A program made the translations under genes and the position numbers. A DNA stretch of 64,000 nt from an uncultured Ruminococcus sp. (GTDB taxonomy: Bacteria; Bacillota; Clostridia; Oscillospirales; Ruminococcaceae), in contig CAKSJP010000005.1 of assembly GCA_934463425.1 (NCBI GenBank), positions 1 to 64,000 of the forward strand, in the 5' to 3' direction. Within the stretch, counting starts at the first letter, position 1, and each line of letters opens with the position of its first letter. A model generated the notes under the pieces. That model ran no database searches, was not told the origin of the DNA, and saw only the letters and a program-made list of their open reading frames with translations. Below, piece by piece: positions 16,072-24,712 of the stretch.

Positions 16072-18360
16072 ATGAAATCCAAAGAAACCGCAGCCAAAAC
16101 CACAGCACAGATTTTTCGGGATAATATCTGTACCCTGTTTAACCTGCTGAATCTGCTGATTGCCATTGCATTGGTCTGGGTTCATGCGTGGTCGAATCTG
16201 TTCTTTGTGCCGGTGGTCGCCTTAAACACCATCATTGGCATTGCACAGGAACTGAAGGCCAAGCGGCTCATTGAAAAACTGACCCTGCTGTCGCAGCCAA
16301 GCGCCCGTGTGGAACGAAACGGAGAGATACGATCTATCCCCATTGCAGAGGTTCAGGAACAGGATATGCTGCTGTTGGAGAGCGGCTGTCAGATCTGTGC
16401 AGATGCAGTTGTTGCTGAGGGCGGCATCGAGGTGAATGAATCCCTGCTTACTGGTGAATCGGATGCCATTTTCAAAAAGCCTGGTGATTCTCTGCTGTCC
16501 GGCAGTTCTGTTATCAGCGGCACTTGCAAAGCTTCTGTGCTCCGTGTCGGCGGTGACAGCTATGCTGCAAAGCTGACCAAGGAGGCCAAGAAAACAAAGG
16601 CAATGCATTCAGAACTGGTCGGCTCTATGCGAAAGGTCACGCGTCTGACTAGCTTTTGCATTGTACCGCTGGGGATTCTGCTGTTTGTAGAGGCATTGCT
16701 TCTCCGGGACAGTTCGCTCTATGATGCTGTTGTCGGCACATCCGCCGGATTGTTGGGAATGCTGCCAAAGGGATTGTATTTGCTGATTAGCATTAGCCTG
16801 GCGGCAGGCATCATTGCGCTTTCCAAGAAGAATGTATTGGTACAGGATCTTTACTCTTTAGAAAACCTTGCTCACGTGGATGTGCTTTGTCTGGATAAGA
16901 CCGGCACACTGACTGAGGGCAAGATGCAGGTGGAAACGGCAGAACTGCTTCCGGGAACAGATGCAGATCTGTTTCAGGAGTGGATGGGAAATTTCCTGAC
17001 CCATACCCAGGACAACAATGCCACATTCCAGGCGATGCATGCGTACTTCAGCGGTATGGATACGCTGCATGTCACAGAGCAGATCCCATTTTCTTCTGAC
17101 CGCAAGTGGAGCGCCATGGCATTTTCCGGAGCGGGAACATTCGTGATCGGCGCACCGGAAAAGCTTTGTCCCGATGCAATGCCGCCGAAAATCATGACCT
17201 ATCAGAAGGACGGAAAACGTGTGCTTCTGGCAGGTATTACACAACAGCCCATACAGAAAGAACAGCCGCTTCCGGAGATTCAGCTTCTGGCGATCATTGT
17301 TCTGACAGATCCGCTTCGTGCCAATGCAGCGAAAACCATAGCCGATTTCCAGAGAGAAGGGGTTTCTGTCAAGCTGATCTCCGGTGACAACCCGGTCACA
17401 GCTTCTGCCATTGCACAGCAGGCTGGCATTTTCCACGGGGAACGATGGGTGGATATGCGTACTGTAGAACCGTCAGAAATCGATGCCGCCGCACAGCGCT
17501 ATACAGTTTTCGGCAGAGTAACGCCGCAGCAAAAGAAGCAGCTGATCCAGGCGTTCCATCGACAGAAGCATACAGTTGCCATGACCGGAGACGGTGTAAA
17601 CGATCTGCTGGCGCTAAAAGAAGCTGACTGCAGTATCTCTGTCGGACAGGGCAGCGATGCCGCACGCCAGACTGCACAATTGGTACTGCTGGATTCTGAT
17701 TTTGCCGTGCTGAAAGACATCTTGCTGGAAGGTCGGCGTGTTGTGCATAATGTAACGCGCTCTGCTGGTGTCTTTTTCATTAAAACGCTGTACTCTATTT
17801 TATTGTGCGCGATTTGTCTGCTGACAAATACGCCGTTCCCGTTTGTCCCTATCCAGATCACTCTGATTGATCTGGTGATCGAAGGGTATCCGTCCTTTTT
17901 CCTGTCGTTTTTGCCGGATTCCCGTCCGGTTCATACCCGGTTTCTGCCGGAGGCCATCCGAAGGGCTGCACCCAACGCCATTGCCATTGGAGTATGTTTC
18001 CTGTTCTTTTTGATTTTGCATGCAATGGGCATATTTGGCTTGCCCGGAGAACAGACACAGGCAAATGCACTGCTGTTCCTGCTGATCGGTACTGTCGGAC
18101 TTATAGGTGTTTTCAAAATGTGTCATCCATTCACAAAAACAAAAGCATTTTTTGCTGTGACTTCTGCTGTTGGTTTTTATGCATCTATTGCCCTTTGTCT
18201 GTGGATGCAGGAACATCTGCTGCATCTCGATATTCTGCATCTGGCTGTGCCGACTACTGCAACGCTGCTGTTCTTTGTGCTGTTTGTGATTCTGGCAGTT
18301 CTGACAGAACGGATCCTGTCGCGGACAGTATTTCGGGCGAGGCAGAAAATTGACGAATAA
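16072..18360 (+). CDS. Cation-translocating P-type ATPase
   Basis: 762 residues. Actuator loop NESLLTGESDAIFKKPGD, phosphorylation site CLDKTGTLTEG (Asp275), hinge TGDGVNDLLALKEADCSI, about 8-10 membrane helices. There is no N-terminal metal-binding domain or CPC motif, so it is of the calcium/magnesium-like type (closest in style to CtpE-like pumps). Membrane helix 4 reads GMLPKGLYLL, with Lys233 where calcium pumps have Glu (PEGL), so ion identity is uncertain. It is followed after 46 bases by a histidine kinase and response regulator, which may respond to envelope stress or ions and control it. Confidence 0.88.
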   Translation: MKSKETAAKTTAQIFRDNICTLFNLLNLLIAIALVWVHAWSNLFFVPVVALNTIIGIAQELKAKRLIEKLTLLSQPSARVERNGEIRSIPIAEVQEQDMLLLESGCQICADAVVAEGGIEVNESLLTGESDAIFKKPGDSLLSGSSVISGTCKASVLRVGGDSYAAKLTKEAKKTKAMHSELVGSMRKVTRLTSFCIVPLGILLFVEALLLRDSSLYDAVVGTSAGLLGMLPKGLYLLISISLAAGIIALSKKNVLVQDLYSLENLAHVDVLCLDKTGTLTEGKMQVETAELLPGTDADLFQEWMGNFLTHTQDNNATFQAMHAYFSGMDTLHVTEQIPFSSDRKWSAMAFSGAGTFVIGAPEKLCPDAMPPKIMTYQKDGKRVLLAGITQQPIQKEQPLPEIQLLAIIVLTDPLRANAAKTIADFQREGVSVKLISGDNPVTASAIAQQAGIFHGERWVDMRTVEPSEIDAAAQRYTVFGRVTPQQKKQLIQAFHRQKHTVAMTGDGVNDLLALKEADCSISVGQGSDAARQTAQLVLLDSDFAVLKDILLEGRRVVHNVTRSAGVFFIKTLYSILLCAICLLTNTPFPFVPIQITLIDLVIEGYPSFFLSFLPDSRPVHTRFLPEAIRRAAPNAIAIGVCFLFFLILHAMGIFGLPGEQTQANALLFLLIGTVGLIGVFKMCHPFTKTKAFFAVTSAVGFYASIALCLWMQEHLLHLDILHLAVPTTATLLFFVLFVILAVLTERILSRTVFRARQKIDE

Positions 18361-18406
18361 GCTGTGATGTGCTATAATAATATGCACAGGAAAGGAGTGA
18401 TGCAGG

Positions 18407-19831
18407 TTGACCATAAAAAAACGGCTGTTTCTCTCCAATTTATTTATGCTGCTGATCCCGGCACTTGTCAGTGTTCTGATCCTGGCGATTTCCATGCTGC
18501 TGTTTGTGAATCTGTTCTATAAGCAGGTCATGGATGAAACGGTACACGGAGAAAACACGGTATACCTGGAGCATCTGCTGGTAAAACAGGCGGAAGAATT
18601 TCTGCAAACGGATCATAAGGTGCTTTCGGATTCCCACCTGTATCAGACTGTGGATAAATATGTGCAGACCCAGAGCATTCAATTGCAGATCTACGATGGA
18701 GATGCCCTGGTTTGTTCCATGGGCAACCGGAACGAAGATCTGGCAGATATGCCGTTGTCCATGCTTTCTAACGGCAATGTCTATGTAGAATCGATCACCG
18801 CCAACCAGACGGATTATACGATCTACATTGCCTTTTTTGCGCCGGTGCAGGAAAGCGCATGGAATGAAACAGTCGTAAAATACCTGATTGTGGTATTGGT
18901 GGTTTTGATCGTTGCCGCAGTATTGGTCACAAACCGGTTTTTGACAAAGTTCGTATTTCGCAAGATCGAAAAGCCGCTGGATATTCTGACTTCCGGTGTA
19001 CAAGAGATTCGGGACGGCAATCTGGCATACCGAATCGACTATCAGACAAAAGACGAATTTCTTCCGGTTTGCGAAAATTTTAACCATATGGCAGCGCGTT
19101 TGCAGCAGTCTGTTGAGCAGACTGCGCGGGAAGAACGCAGCCGAAAAGAACTGATTGCAGGCATTTCTCACGATTTGCGGACGCCGCTGACTTCCATCAA
19201 GGCATATGTGGAAGGACTGATCGAGGGGATTGCGCAGACACCGGAACGGCAGCAGAAGTATATGCAGACCATCCGGGAAAAGGCAAATGATATTGATCGC
19301 ATGGTAGATAAGCTCTTCCTGTTTTCCAAACTGGATCTGGGAGACAGCCCTTTTTATCCGGAACCTATCCCGGTGGCAGAGGCGCTGCACAGCCTGATCG
19401 CTGCCAATGCAGAGGCTTACGCAAAAGAGGGAATGACTGTTACAGTGGATGCAATCCCGGCGGACTGTGTTGTCTGCGCCGATCCGGTACAGTTTCGGAA
19501 CGCCATTACCAACTTGCTGGAAAACAGTCTGAAATATAAGGACGCACCGGAAGTCCGGGTACATATCAGCTGCACAGAAACTGCATCAGATGCCACGATC
19601 TCCGTGACAGATAATGGCCCTGGTGTGTCGGAAGAGGCGCTGCCAAAGCTGTTCGATGTGTTTTACCGCAGCGACCCGTCCCGGAGCAATCCGCAAAAGG
19701 GAAGCGGACTGGGACTTGCAATCACAGCCAAGATCCTGGAGCGGTTTGGCGGTTCAATTCGTGCGGAAAATGCTGCGCCGAAAGGGTTGCGCATTTTGCT
19801 GACCATTCCAAAGGAGGTGTCTGAAAAATGA
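18407..19831 (+). CDS. Sensor histidine kinase
   Basis: 474 residues from a TTG with GGAAAGGAG upstream. First membrane helix about 10-35, an extracytoplasmic sensor of about 120 residues, second helix about 160-182, HAMP domain (about 185-240), HisKA with ISHDLRTPLTSIKAYVEGL, then HATPase with NLLENSLKYKD, VTDNGPGVSEEALPKLF and GSGLGLAI. Stop overlaps the response regulator start (ATGA). The signal is unknown; the pairing with the regulator is clear from overlap. Confidence 0.93.
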   Translation: MTIKKRLFLSNLFMLLIPALVSVLILAISMLLFVNLFYKQVMDETVHGENTVYLEHLLVKQAEEFLQTDHKVLSDSHLYQTVDKYVQTQSIQLQIYDGDALVCSMGNRNEDLADMPLSMLSNGNVYVESITANQTDYTIYIAFFAPVQESAWNETVVKYLIVVLVVLIVAAVLVTNRFLTKFVFRKIEKPLDILTSGVQEIRDGNLAYRIDYQTKDEFLPVCENFNHMAARLQQSVEQTAREERSRKELIAGISHDLRTPLTSIKAYVEGLIEGIAQTPERQQKYMQTIREKANDIDRMVDKLFLFSKLDLGDSPFYPEPIPVAEALHSLIAANAEAYAKEGMTVTVDAIPADCVVCADPVQFRNAITNLLENSLKYKDAPEVRVHISCTETASDATISVTDNGPGVSEEALPKLFDVFYRSDPSRSNPQKGSGLGLAITAKILERFGGSIRAENAAPKGLRILLTIPKEVSEK

Positions 19832-20514
19832 GTCATATCTGTATCATTGAAGATGATGCGGCAATTGCTGAAATCGAACGGGACTATTTGGAAATCAACG
19901 GCTTTACCGTATCGATTGCAACAGACGGCGTATCCGGGCTGAATCTGACAAAGGAGGAGAAATTTGATCTGATTTTGTTGGATCTGATGCTGCCGCAGCT
20001 GGACGGCTTTACCCTTTGCCGAAAGCTGCGGGAGCGGCTGGATATTCCGATTCTTATGGTGACAGCCAAAAAGGAGGACATCGACAAGATCCGCGGACTG
20101 GGTCTTGGTGCAGATGATTACATTGTCAAGCCCTTTTCACCGGGAGAACTGGTGGCAAGAGTGCAGGCGCATATTGCCACCTATAAGCGGCTGAAAGCAC
20201 CGCAGGAAGTACAGGAGGACATTGTGGCAGGCACACTTCGGATCTGTCCCAAATCGCATCGTGTATTTGTACGGGAACGGGAGATCGTCCTGAAGAATAA
20301 GGAGTATGAACTGCTGCTGTTTCTGGTGACCAATGCTGATACTGTATTTGATCGGGAAACGCTGTACGAGCGCATTTGGGGCATGGATGCCATGGGAGAC
20401 AATGCTACCGTTGCAGTACATATCAATCGGCTTCGGGATAAGTTGGAGGAAGATCCTTCTCATCCGAAGTATATCGAAACAGTGTGGGGCGCAGGATATC
20501 GTTTTCATGCCTGA
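19828..20514 (+). CDS. OmpR/PhoB-family response regulator
   Basis: 228 residues. Receiver domain with acidic pocket IIEDDAA, phospho-acceptor in LILLDLMLP and Lys in DDYIVKPFSPGEL; C-terminal winged helix (about 130-226) with LLLFLVTNADTVFDRETLYE and TVAVHINRLRDKLEEDP. ATGA overlap with the kinase gene. It ends before a hairpin at 20537. It may regulate the P-type ATPase upstream. Confidence 0.94.
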   Translation: MSHICIIEDDAAIAEIERDYLEINGFTVSIATDGVSGLNLTKEEKFDLILLDLMLPQLDGFTLCRKLRERLDIPILMVTAKKEDIDKIRGLGLGADDYIVKPFSPGELVARVQAHIATYKRLKAPQEVQEDIVAGTLRICPKSHRVFVREREIVLKNKEYELLLFLVTNADTVFDRETLYERIWGMDAMGDNATVAVHINRLRDKLEEDPSHPKYIETVWGAGYRFHA

Positions 20515-20536
20515 TGCAATGTGCCGCATAGAGAAA

Positions 20537-20567
20537 AAAGCGTCTGAACAGGTGGTTCAGGCGCTTT
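20537..20567 (+). terminator. Hairpin terminator after response regulator
   Basis: 13-bp stem AAAGCGTCTGAAC with GTTCAGGCGCTTT (one G-T pair), 5-base loop, ending in TTT; a short T run makes it moderate. Confidence 0.65.
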
Positions 20568-20576
20568 GATCGTTAA

Positions 20577-20669
20577 GGCTTGTTTGAAAAATCCGGACAT
20601 TTGTCAAAATACCTATAAACCATTGTCTGTGCATTTTTTCAAACAGCGCTGTTTTTCAAATAACCCCTA
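20577..20669. repeat. Small MITE-like repeat (93 bp)
   Basis: The ends are inverted copies of GGNTTRTTTGAAAAA (GGCTTGTTTGAAAAA on the left, GGGGTTATTTGAAAAAC as reverse complement on the right). Related sequence recurs at 46520-46690, 47886-47945, 43505-43550 and weakly near 63865. It is non-coding. The rest of 20670-20878 shows no gene. Confidence 0.55.
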
Positions 20670-20878
20670 GGAAGAATGGAATGGGTGATGGTATTTTGGC
20701 TGACAACCGGAATGCATTTACTGGTGCTGTGATCGCCAATTTTGTGCTCCAGCACAAGAAACAGATTTTGACCGCACAGATTTTATGGTTTGTCACAAAA
20801 TATCTATCACGCTTTTATGTAAAAATCCAGCAGAAACAGAATGATCATTGGAACATCTGATAAATCTGCACAAAACGA

Positions 20879-20907
20879 TTGACACCGAATACGCAGCATG
20901 GTATACT
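20879..20907 (+). promoter_or_regulatory. Promoter of the pyrimidine cluster
   Basis: TTGACA, 17-bp spacer, TATACT; start of a roughly 145-nt leader before the first gene. Confidence 0.85.
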
Positions 20908-20999
20908 AAATACATCAAAGGAAAACAAAACAAAACAAATGAAAAGAAAGCGCTGAATGCAAATACTTGATGCGCGATCAAAATGAAACAGAATGATAT

Positions 21000-21044
21000 A
21001 AAGCGGCAATGGGGCTGTAACAAGTTCCCGTTGTCGCTTTTTTT
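21000..21044 (+). terminator. Intrinsic terminator in the leader of the pyrimidine cluster (attenuator)
   Basis: About 15 pairs between AAAGCGGCAATGGGG and TTCCCGTTGTCGCTTT, including G-T pairs, followed directly by T7. It sits between the promoter at 20879 and the first start codon at 21064, so full-length transcription of the cluster needs readthrough. The 90-nt leader before it holds GCGC/GCGC pairing (about 20950-20976) that could form an alternative structure. No known riboswitch class is recognised. Confidence 0.7.
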
Positions 21045-21063
21045 GATTTAGGAGATGAGCATT

Positions 21064-21843
21064 ATGGCAGAACTGCAAAACAAAGTTGAAATCCACATGG
21101 AACACATCGGGATGGTTTATCCTGCCGACGGAAAAGAGGTCACTGCACTGACGGATGTGACACTGGACATTCAAAAAGGTGAGTTTGTTTCCCTGGTCGG
21201 CCCTTCCGGATGCGGTAAAACAACGCTTTTGCGAATCATGGCGGATCTGCTTCAGCCGACATCCGGCGTGATTACCGTCGGCGGCACATCTCCTCGTGAA
21301 GCAAGATTAAAGCGGCGCTATGGTATTGTGTTCCAGGGTGCGGTACTATATGACTGGCGGACTGTTCAAAAAAATGTGGAAATGCCTCTGGAGATCATGA
21401 AGATTCCAAAGGCAGACCGGGTAAAGCAAGCAAAGAAAATGCTGGAGCTTGTCAATCTGACAGAATTCGCCGATCATTATCCGAAACAGCTTTCCGGCGG
21501 CATGCAGCAGCGTGTGGGAATTGCCAGAGCTCTTGCGATCCAGCCGGAGATCCTGCTGATGGATGAACCGTTTTCCGCATTGGATGAGTTCACACGGGAA
21601 AAGCTTCACGATGACCTGTTGAGTATTTGGCGAAAGACCAACAAGACGATCATTTTCGTAACCCATAACATTGCAGAAGCGGTGTATTTGTCTGATAAGA
21701 TCTGCGTCCTTTCACCGCATCCCGGCAGACTTTCCGCCGTTGTTCCAGTGAACCTGCCGCGTCCGCGCACCAAGGCGATGAAGGACACCATGGAGTTTAC
21801 CGATCTGGTGGCAAAGGTGCGGAACAGCTTTGAGGGTGTATGA
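21064..21843 (+). CDS. ABC transporter ATPase, nitrate/taurine/THI5-type, pyrimidine cluster
   Basis: 259 residues. Walker A GPSGCGKTTLL, signature LSGGMQQRVGIARALA, Walker B EILLMDEPFSAL, H-loop VTHNIAEAV. ATG 21064 chosen over 21055 because AGGAG abuts the latter. It is the energy subunit for the two permeases and the binding protein that follow and is of the SsuB/TauB/ThiZ type. Cluster context points to uptake of a pyrimidine or a degradation intermediate. Confidence 0.92.
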   Translation: MAELQNKVEIHMEHIGMVYPADGKEVTALTDVTLDIQKGEFVSLVGPSGCGKTTLLRIMADLLQPTSGVITVGGTSPREARLKRRYGIVFQGAVLYDWRTVQKNVEMPLEIMKIPKADRVKQAKKMLELVNLTEFADHYPKQLSGGMQQRVGIARALAIQPEILLMDEPFSALDEFTREKLHDDLLSIWRKTNKTIIFVTHNIAEAVYLSDKICVLSPHPGRLSAVVPVNLPRPRTKAMKDTMEFTDLVAKVRNSFEGV

Positions 21844-21859
21844 TAAAGGAAGTGATACC

Positions 21860-22708
21860 ATGAAAAAGATTCGCCGTATCTTAGAGGCAAAATGGCTGGT
21901 CATGCTGGTTTGGCTGGCAGGCGTTGCCGTAGTCTGGGAGGTATTTGCTTTCCGCGTAGAAGCGGTGAAGCGAACACCGGAAAACATCATGCCGCATATC
22001 TGGCAGATCGTTCAGGCGATCTTCAGTACTGATACTGTAACACGAGATCAGACTGCATTGCAGGTTGTGCTGACAAGCGCCGGACAGACGCTGGAACGTG
22101 CAGCTTTGGGATTTCTGATCGGAACGATTTTGGGATTTGCCCTGGCACTGCTGATGCATCTGTTCCGAGGCGTGGAAAAAACCGTTTCGCCGTATCTGAT
22201 TATCATTCAGGTTATTCCGATCCTGGGTATGGCACCGATTGTTTTGGCGATCACCGGAGATATTGGTGTATCCCGAATCGTCATTGCAGCGATCCTGACA
22301 TTCTATCCGGTGGCTGCCAATACGCTTTCCGGATTCCGGGCAACGGAGCGGGAGAAAAAAGAGCTGATGTATTCTTATGCAGCCAATAAGTTTCAGCTGT
22401 ATACCAAAACCTATATTCCCAACTGTATTCCCTATTTTTTCACAGGCTTGAAAATTTCAGCACCGATGGCAATTACCGCATCGATCCTGGTGGATACTCT
22501 GCAGGGCGACGGCGGTCTGGGGTGTATGCTTTCACAGGCGCAAAAGCACGCGATGTCCATTTATGTATTCTGGCTGATCGTCCTGTTCAGCGCCTGTATC
22601 GGTATCCTTAGCTTTACCGTAATGGGATGGCTGGAAAATGCAGCATGTCCTTATCGGCGCACCGGAACGCACAGGAGAGGGGGAAAACGACATGGCAAGA
22701 AAAAATAA
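21860..22708 (+). CDS. ABC transporter permease 1 (pyrimidine cluster)
   Basis: 282 residues, about 6 membrane helices, with the inner-membrane coupling loop EREKKELMYSYAANKFQLYT. ATG 21860 follows AAGGAAG. The 3' end overlaps the next permease by 17 bases. A basic C-terminal tail is encoded in the overlap. It forms the heterodimeric channel with the next gene product. Confidence 0.9.
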   Translation: MKKIRRILEAKWLVMLVWLAGVAVVWEVFAFRVEAVKRTPENIMPHIWQIVQAIFSTDTVTRDQTALQVVLTSAGQTLERAALGFLIGTILGFALALLMHLFRGVEKTVSPYLIIIQVIPILGMAPIVLAITGDIGVSRIVIAAILTFYPVAANTLSGFRATEREKKELMYSYAANKFQLYTKTYIPNCIPYFFTGLKISAPMAITASILVDTLQGDGGLGCMLSQAQKHAMSIYVFWLIVLFSACIGILSFTVMGWLENAACPYRRTGTHRRGGKRHGKKK

Positions 22709-23501
22709 AAACCGGAAACGGTGGGATGCTGTGACAACAGTTGTTTATCCGCTTCTGTTTGCAGTCCTGCTGATCGCAGCCTGGCAGACAAAGCTTTTAC
22801 ACCGTCTGCTGCATGTGGACACCTTTATTTTGCCCATTCCCACGCGAATCCTGACGATTATCCAGGAAAACTGGGGAGCGATCGCAGAGAATCTACAGTC
22901 TACTGTGATCGTGATCGTAATCGGATTGCTGGCTGGATCTCTGCTGGGATACCTCATTGCGCTGATCGCAGCTGCTTTTCCGCACTGGGGCGCCGGCGGT
23001 CTGACCATTGTGTCATGTTTCAACGCGGTGCCTGTGGTTGCACTGGCACCGGTTATCATCAACTGGACCAGAGATGTGAGCAGCGATGTGGCATTCCGCA
23101 GTATGGTGGCGAAATGCATTGTGGTTATGATTTTCTGTACTGCGACCATGAGCATCAACGCATTTCGGGGACTGACAGAAGTGAAACCCTTTTCAGAAGA
23201 TCTGATGCGTTCTTATGCAGCAAACCGTTTTACAGTTTTCTGGAAGCTGCGGCTGCCGAACAGTATTCCCTATATCTTTACCGCGCTGCATGTCAGTGTG
23301 CCGCTGGCAGTCATTACTGCAGTGGTCAGCGAATACTTTGCCGAGTACATTATCGGTGTAGGCAGAATGATTCGCGAAAATATCGTCACTGCACAGTACG
23401 CGACAGCATGGGCATATATTATTGTTGCCTGTATTCTGGGTATTGGAATGTACCTGATCTCAATTTTATTGGAACGTCTGTTCCTGCGGAAGCATAAGTA
23501 A
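22692..23501 (+). CDS. ABC transporter permease 2 (pyrimidine cluster)
   Basis: 269 residues; ATG 22692 with GAGAGGGGG upstream, inside the end of permease 1. About 6 helices and coupling loop EDLMRSYAANRFTVFWKLRL, closely parallel to permease 1, so the pair arose by duplication. It is followed after 66 bases by the binding protein. Confidence 0.9.
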   Translation: MARKNKNRKRWDAVTTVVYPLLFAVLLIAAWQTKLLHRLLHVDTFILPIPTRILTIIQENWGAIAENLQSTVIVIVIGLLAGSLLGYLIALIAAAFPHWGAGGLTIVSCFNAVPVVALAPVIINWTRDVSSDVAFRSMVAKCIVVMIFCTATMSINAFRGLTEVKPFSEDLMRSYAANRFTVFWKLRLPNSIPYIFTALHVSVPLAVITAVVSEYFAEYIIGVGRMIRENIVTAQYATAWAYIIVACILGIGMYLISILLERLFLRKHK

Positions 23502-23567
23502 GCATTCCGCAGTGTGATAGAAAAAAGTAGTATTGGGCAAAACGCCCGCACCATGAAAGGATGATGG

Positions 23568-24695
23568 ATGATGAAAAAGCAGATGAGAGCAATTGCCATT
23601 TTTTGCGCAGCCGTATTGATGACCGTTTCCGCAACCGCATGCGGCAGCAGCAGTAAGGATTCTTCGGGCAGCAGCAGTGCTTCAAAGGGGAATTATTTCG
23701 ACCCCGGCACTTCGTCGGAGGATATCATCAAGGCAGCTTCTGCCGCCGGAAAGATCGGCAACTGGGGCATCGGCAATGAATATGAACTGCTTGCCCTGCT
23801 TACCAAGTATGACCTGCCCAATGAATTTGTCAGCCAGGCGTTCGACATGGATAGCTTTGATGATGATTCTCTGATGCTGGCATCTGCCATGACTTATAAT
23901 GAGCTGGGATTAGTCAAGAACGACTATGACGGCGGCTATGGCTATGGTGATACGGTCGGTACGATCGATATGAACGATGAGGGAGTAGCTATGCTGGAGG
24001 ACAACATTTTCTGCACCAAGGCATTTGCAGAGGAAAATCCGAACACAGTGGCAGCATTTATTTCTGCCTCCATGAAGGGCTGGGAATACGCTTGTGAGAA
24101 TCCCGATGAGGCAGCAGAGATCGTGTTCAACTATGGCTCTTCGGTTTCTCCAGAGCACCAGAAGTATATGGCAAGTGAAGTGGCAAAGCTGGTTACCACA
24201 GATATGTCCGGCAGCGCAGTGAGTCTGGACGATCTGGGCCAAATGGAAGAAACGGCAATGCAGCAGACCTTGGATCTGGCAAAACAGTATATTAAGCTGG
24301 ATGACTCTGCAGCAGCAGAAAAGCTGGGTACACTGACACTGGATGATGTGCGGGATACTTCTTATTGGGAGACAGCAACCTCGGAGAGCTTCAGTGCTCC
24401 GGAAAAGACAGATGTCACCGTTCAGCTGAAGTGGCTGCCACAGGCACAGTTTATGGGTTACTATGTAGCTCTGGACAAGGGCTATTACAATGATGTTGGT
24501 CTGAATGTAACCATCACACCGGGCGGCGGTGACATTTCGGAAACCACAGCAGTATATAACGGCACAGTAGACTTTGGCGTTACCTGGTTCTGCAATCTGA
24601 TTTCTGCAGATGCTGCCGGCATGGAACTGACAGAAGTTGCACAGGTTTATCAGCGTTCTGGTCTGGAATTGGTTTATAAGCTGAATCAGGATTAA
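23568..24695 (+). CDS. NMT1/THI5-type solute-binding lipoprotein with circularly permuted halves
   Basis: 375 residues. Signal peptide with lipobox SATAC (Cys25) and a Ser-rich linker. Residues 50-265 (GKIGNWGIGNEYELLALL, ASAMTYNELG, NDEGVAMLEDNIF, FISASMKGWEYACENPDEAA) match what is normally the second part of NMT1-type proteins. Residues 283-371 (VTVQLKWLPQAQFMGYYVAL, GYYNDVGLNVTI, TPGGGDISETTA, VDFGVTW, AQVYQRSGLELV) match what is normally the first part, and the protein ends there. The order is therefore swapped, with the break at the first crossover between lobes. Its place after the permeases shows it should be the cognate receptor. Recognition of both halves is firm; the ligand is inferred. 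Confidence 0.88.
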   Translation: MMKKQMRAIAIFCAAVLMTVSATACGSSSKDSSGSSSASKGNYFDPGTSSEDIIKAASAAGKIGNWGIGNEYELLALLTKYDLPNEFVSQAFDMDSFDDDSLMLASAMTYNELGLVKNDYDGGYGYGDTVGTIDMNDEGVAMLEDNIFCTKAFAEENPNTVAAFISASMKGWEYACENPDEAAEIVFNYGSSVSPEHQKYMASEVAKLVTTDMSGSAVSLDDLGQMEETAMQQTLDLAKQYIKLDDSAAAEKLGTLTLDDVRDTSYWETATSESFSAPEKTDVTVQLKWLPQAQFMGYYVALDKGYYNDVGLNVTITPGGGDISETTAVYNGTVDFGVTWFCNLISADAAGMELTEVAQVYQRSGLELVYKLNQD

Positions 24696-24712
24696 GATGG
24701 AGGTGTAGGAAT

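Noticed and set aside
20670-21060. Small genes on the minus strand before the pyrimidine cluster
   Set aside because: The frames run across a clear plus-strand promoter and terminator and have no ribosome site.
23568-24695. Binding protein as a fusion of two separate truncated genes
   Set aside because: The two parts are complementary halves of one family, fit together without overlap or gap, and share one signal peptide, so permutation explains it better; a recombination origin remains possible.
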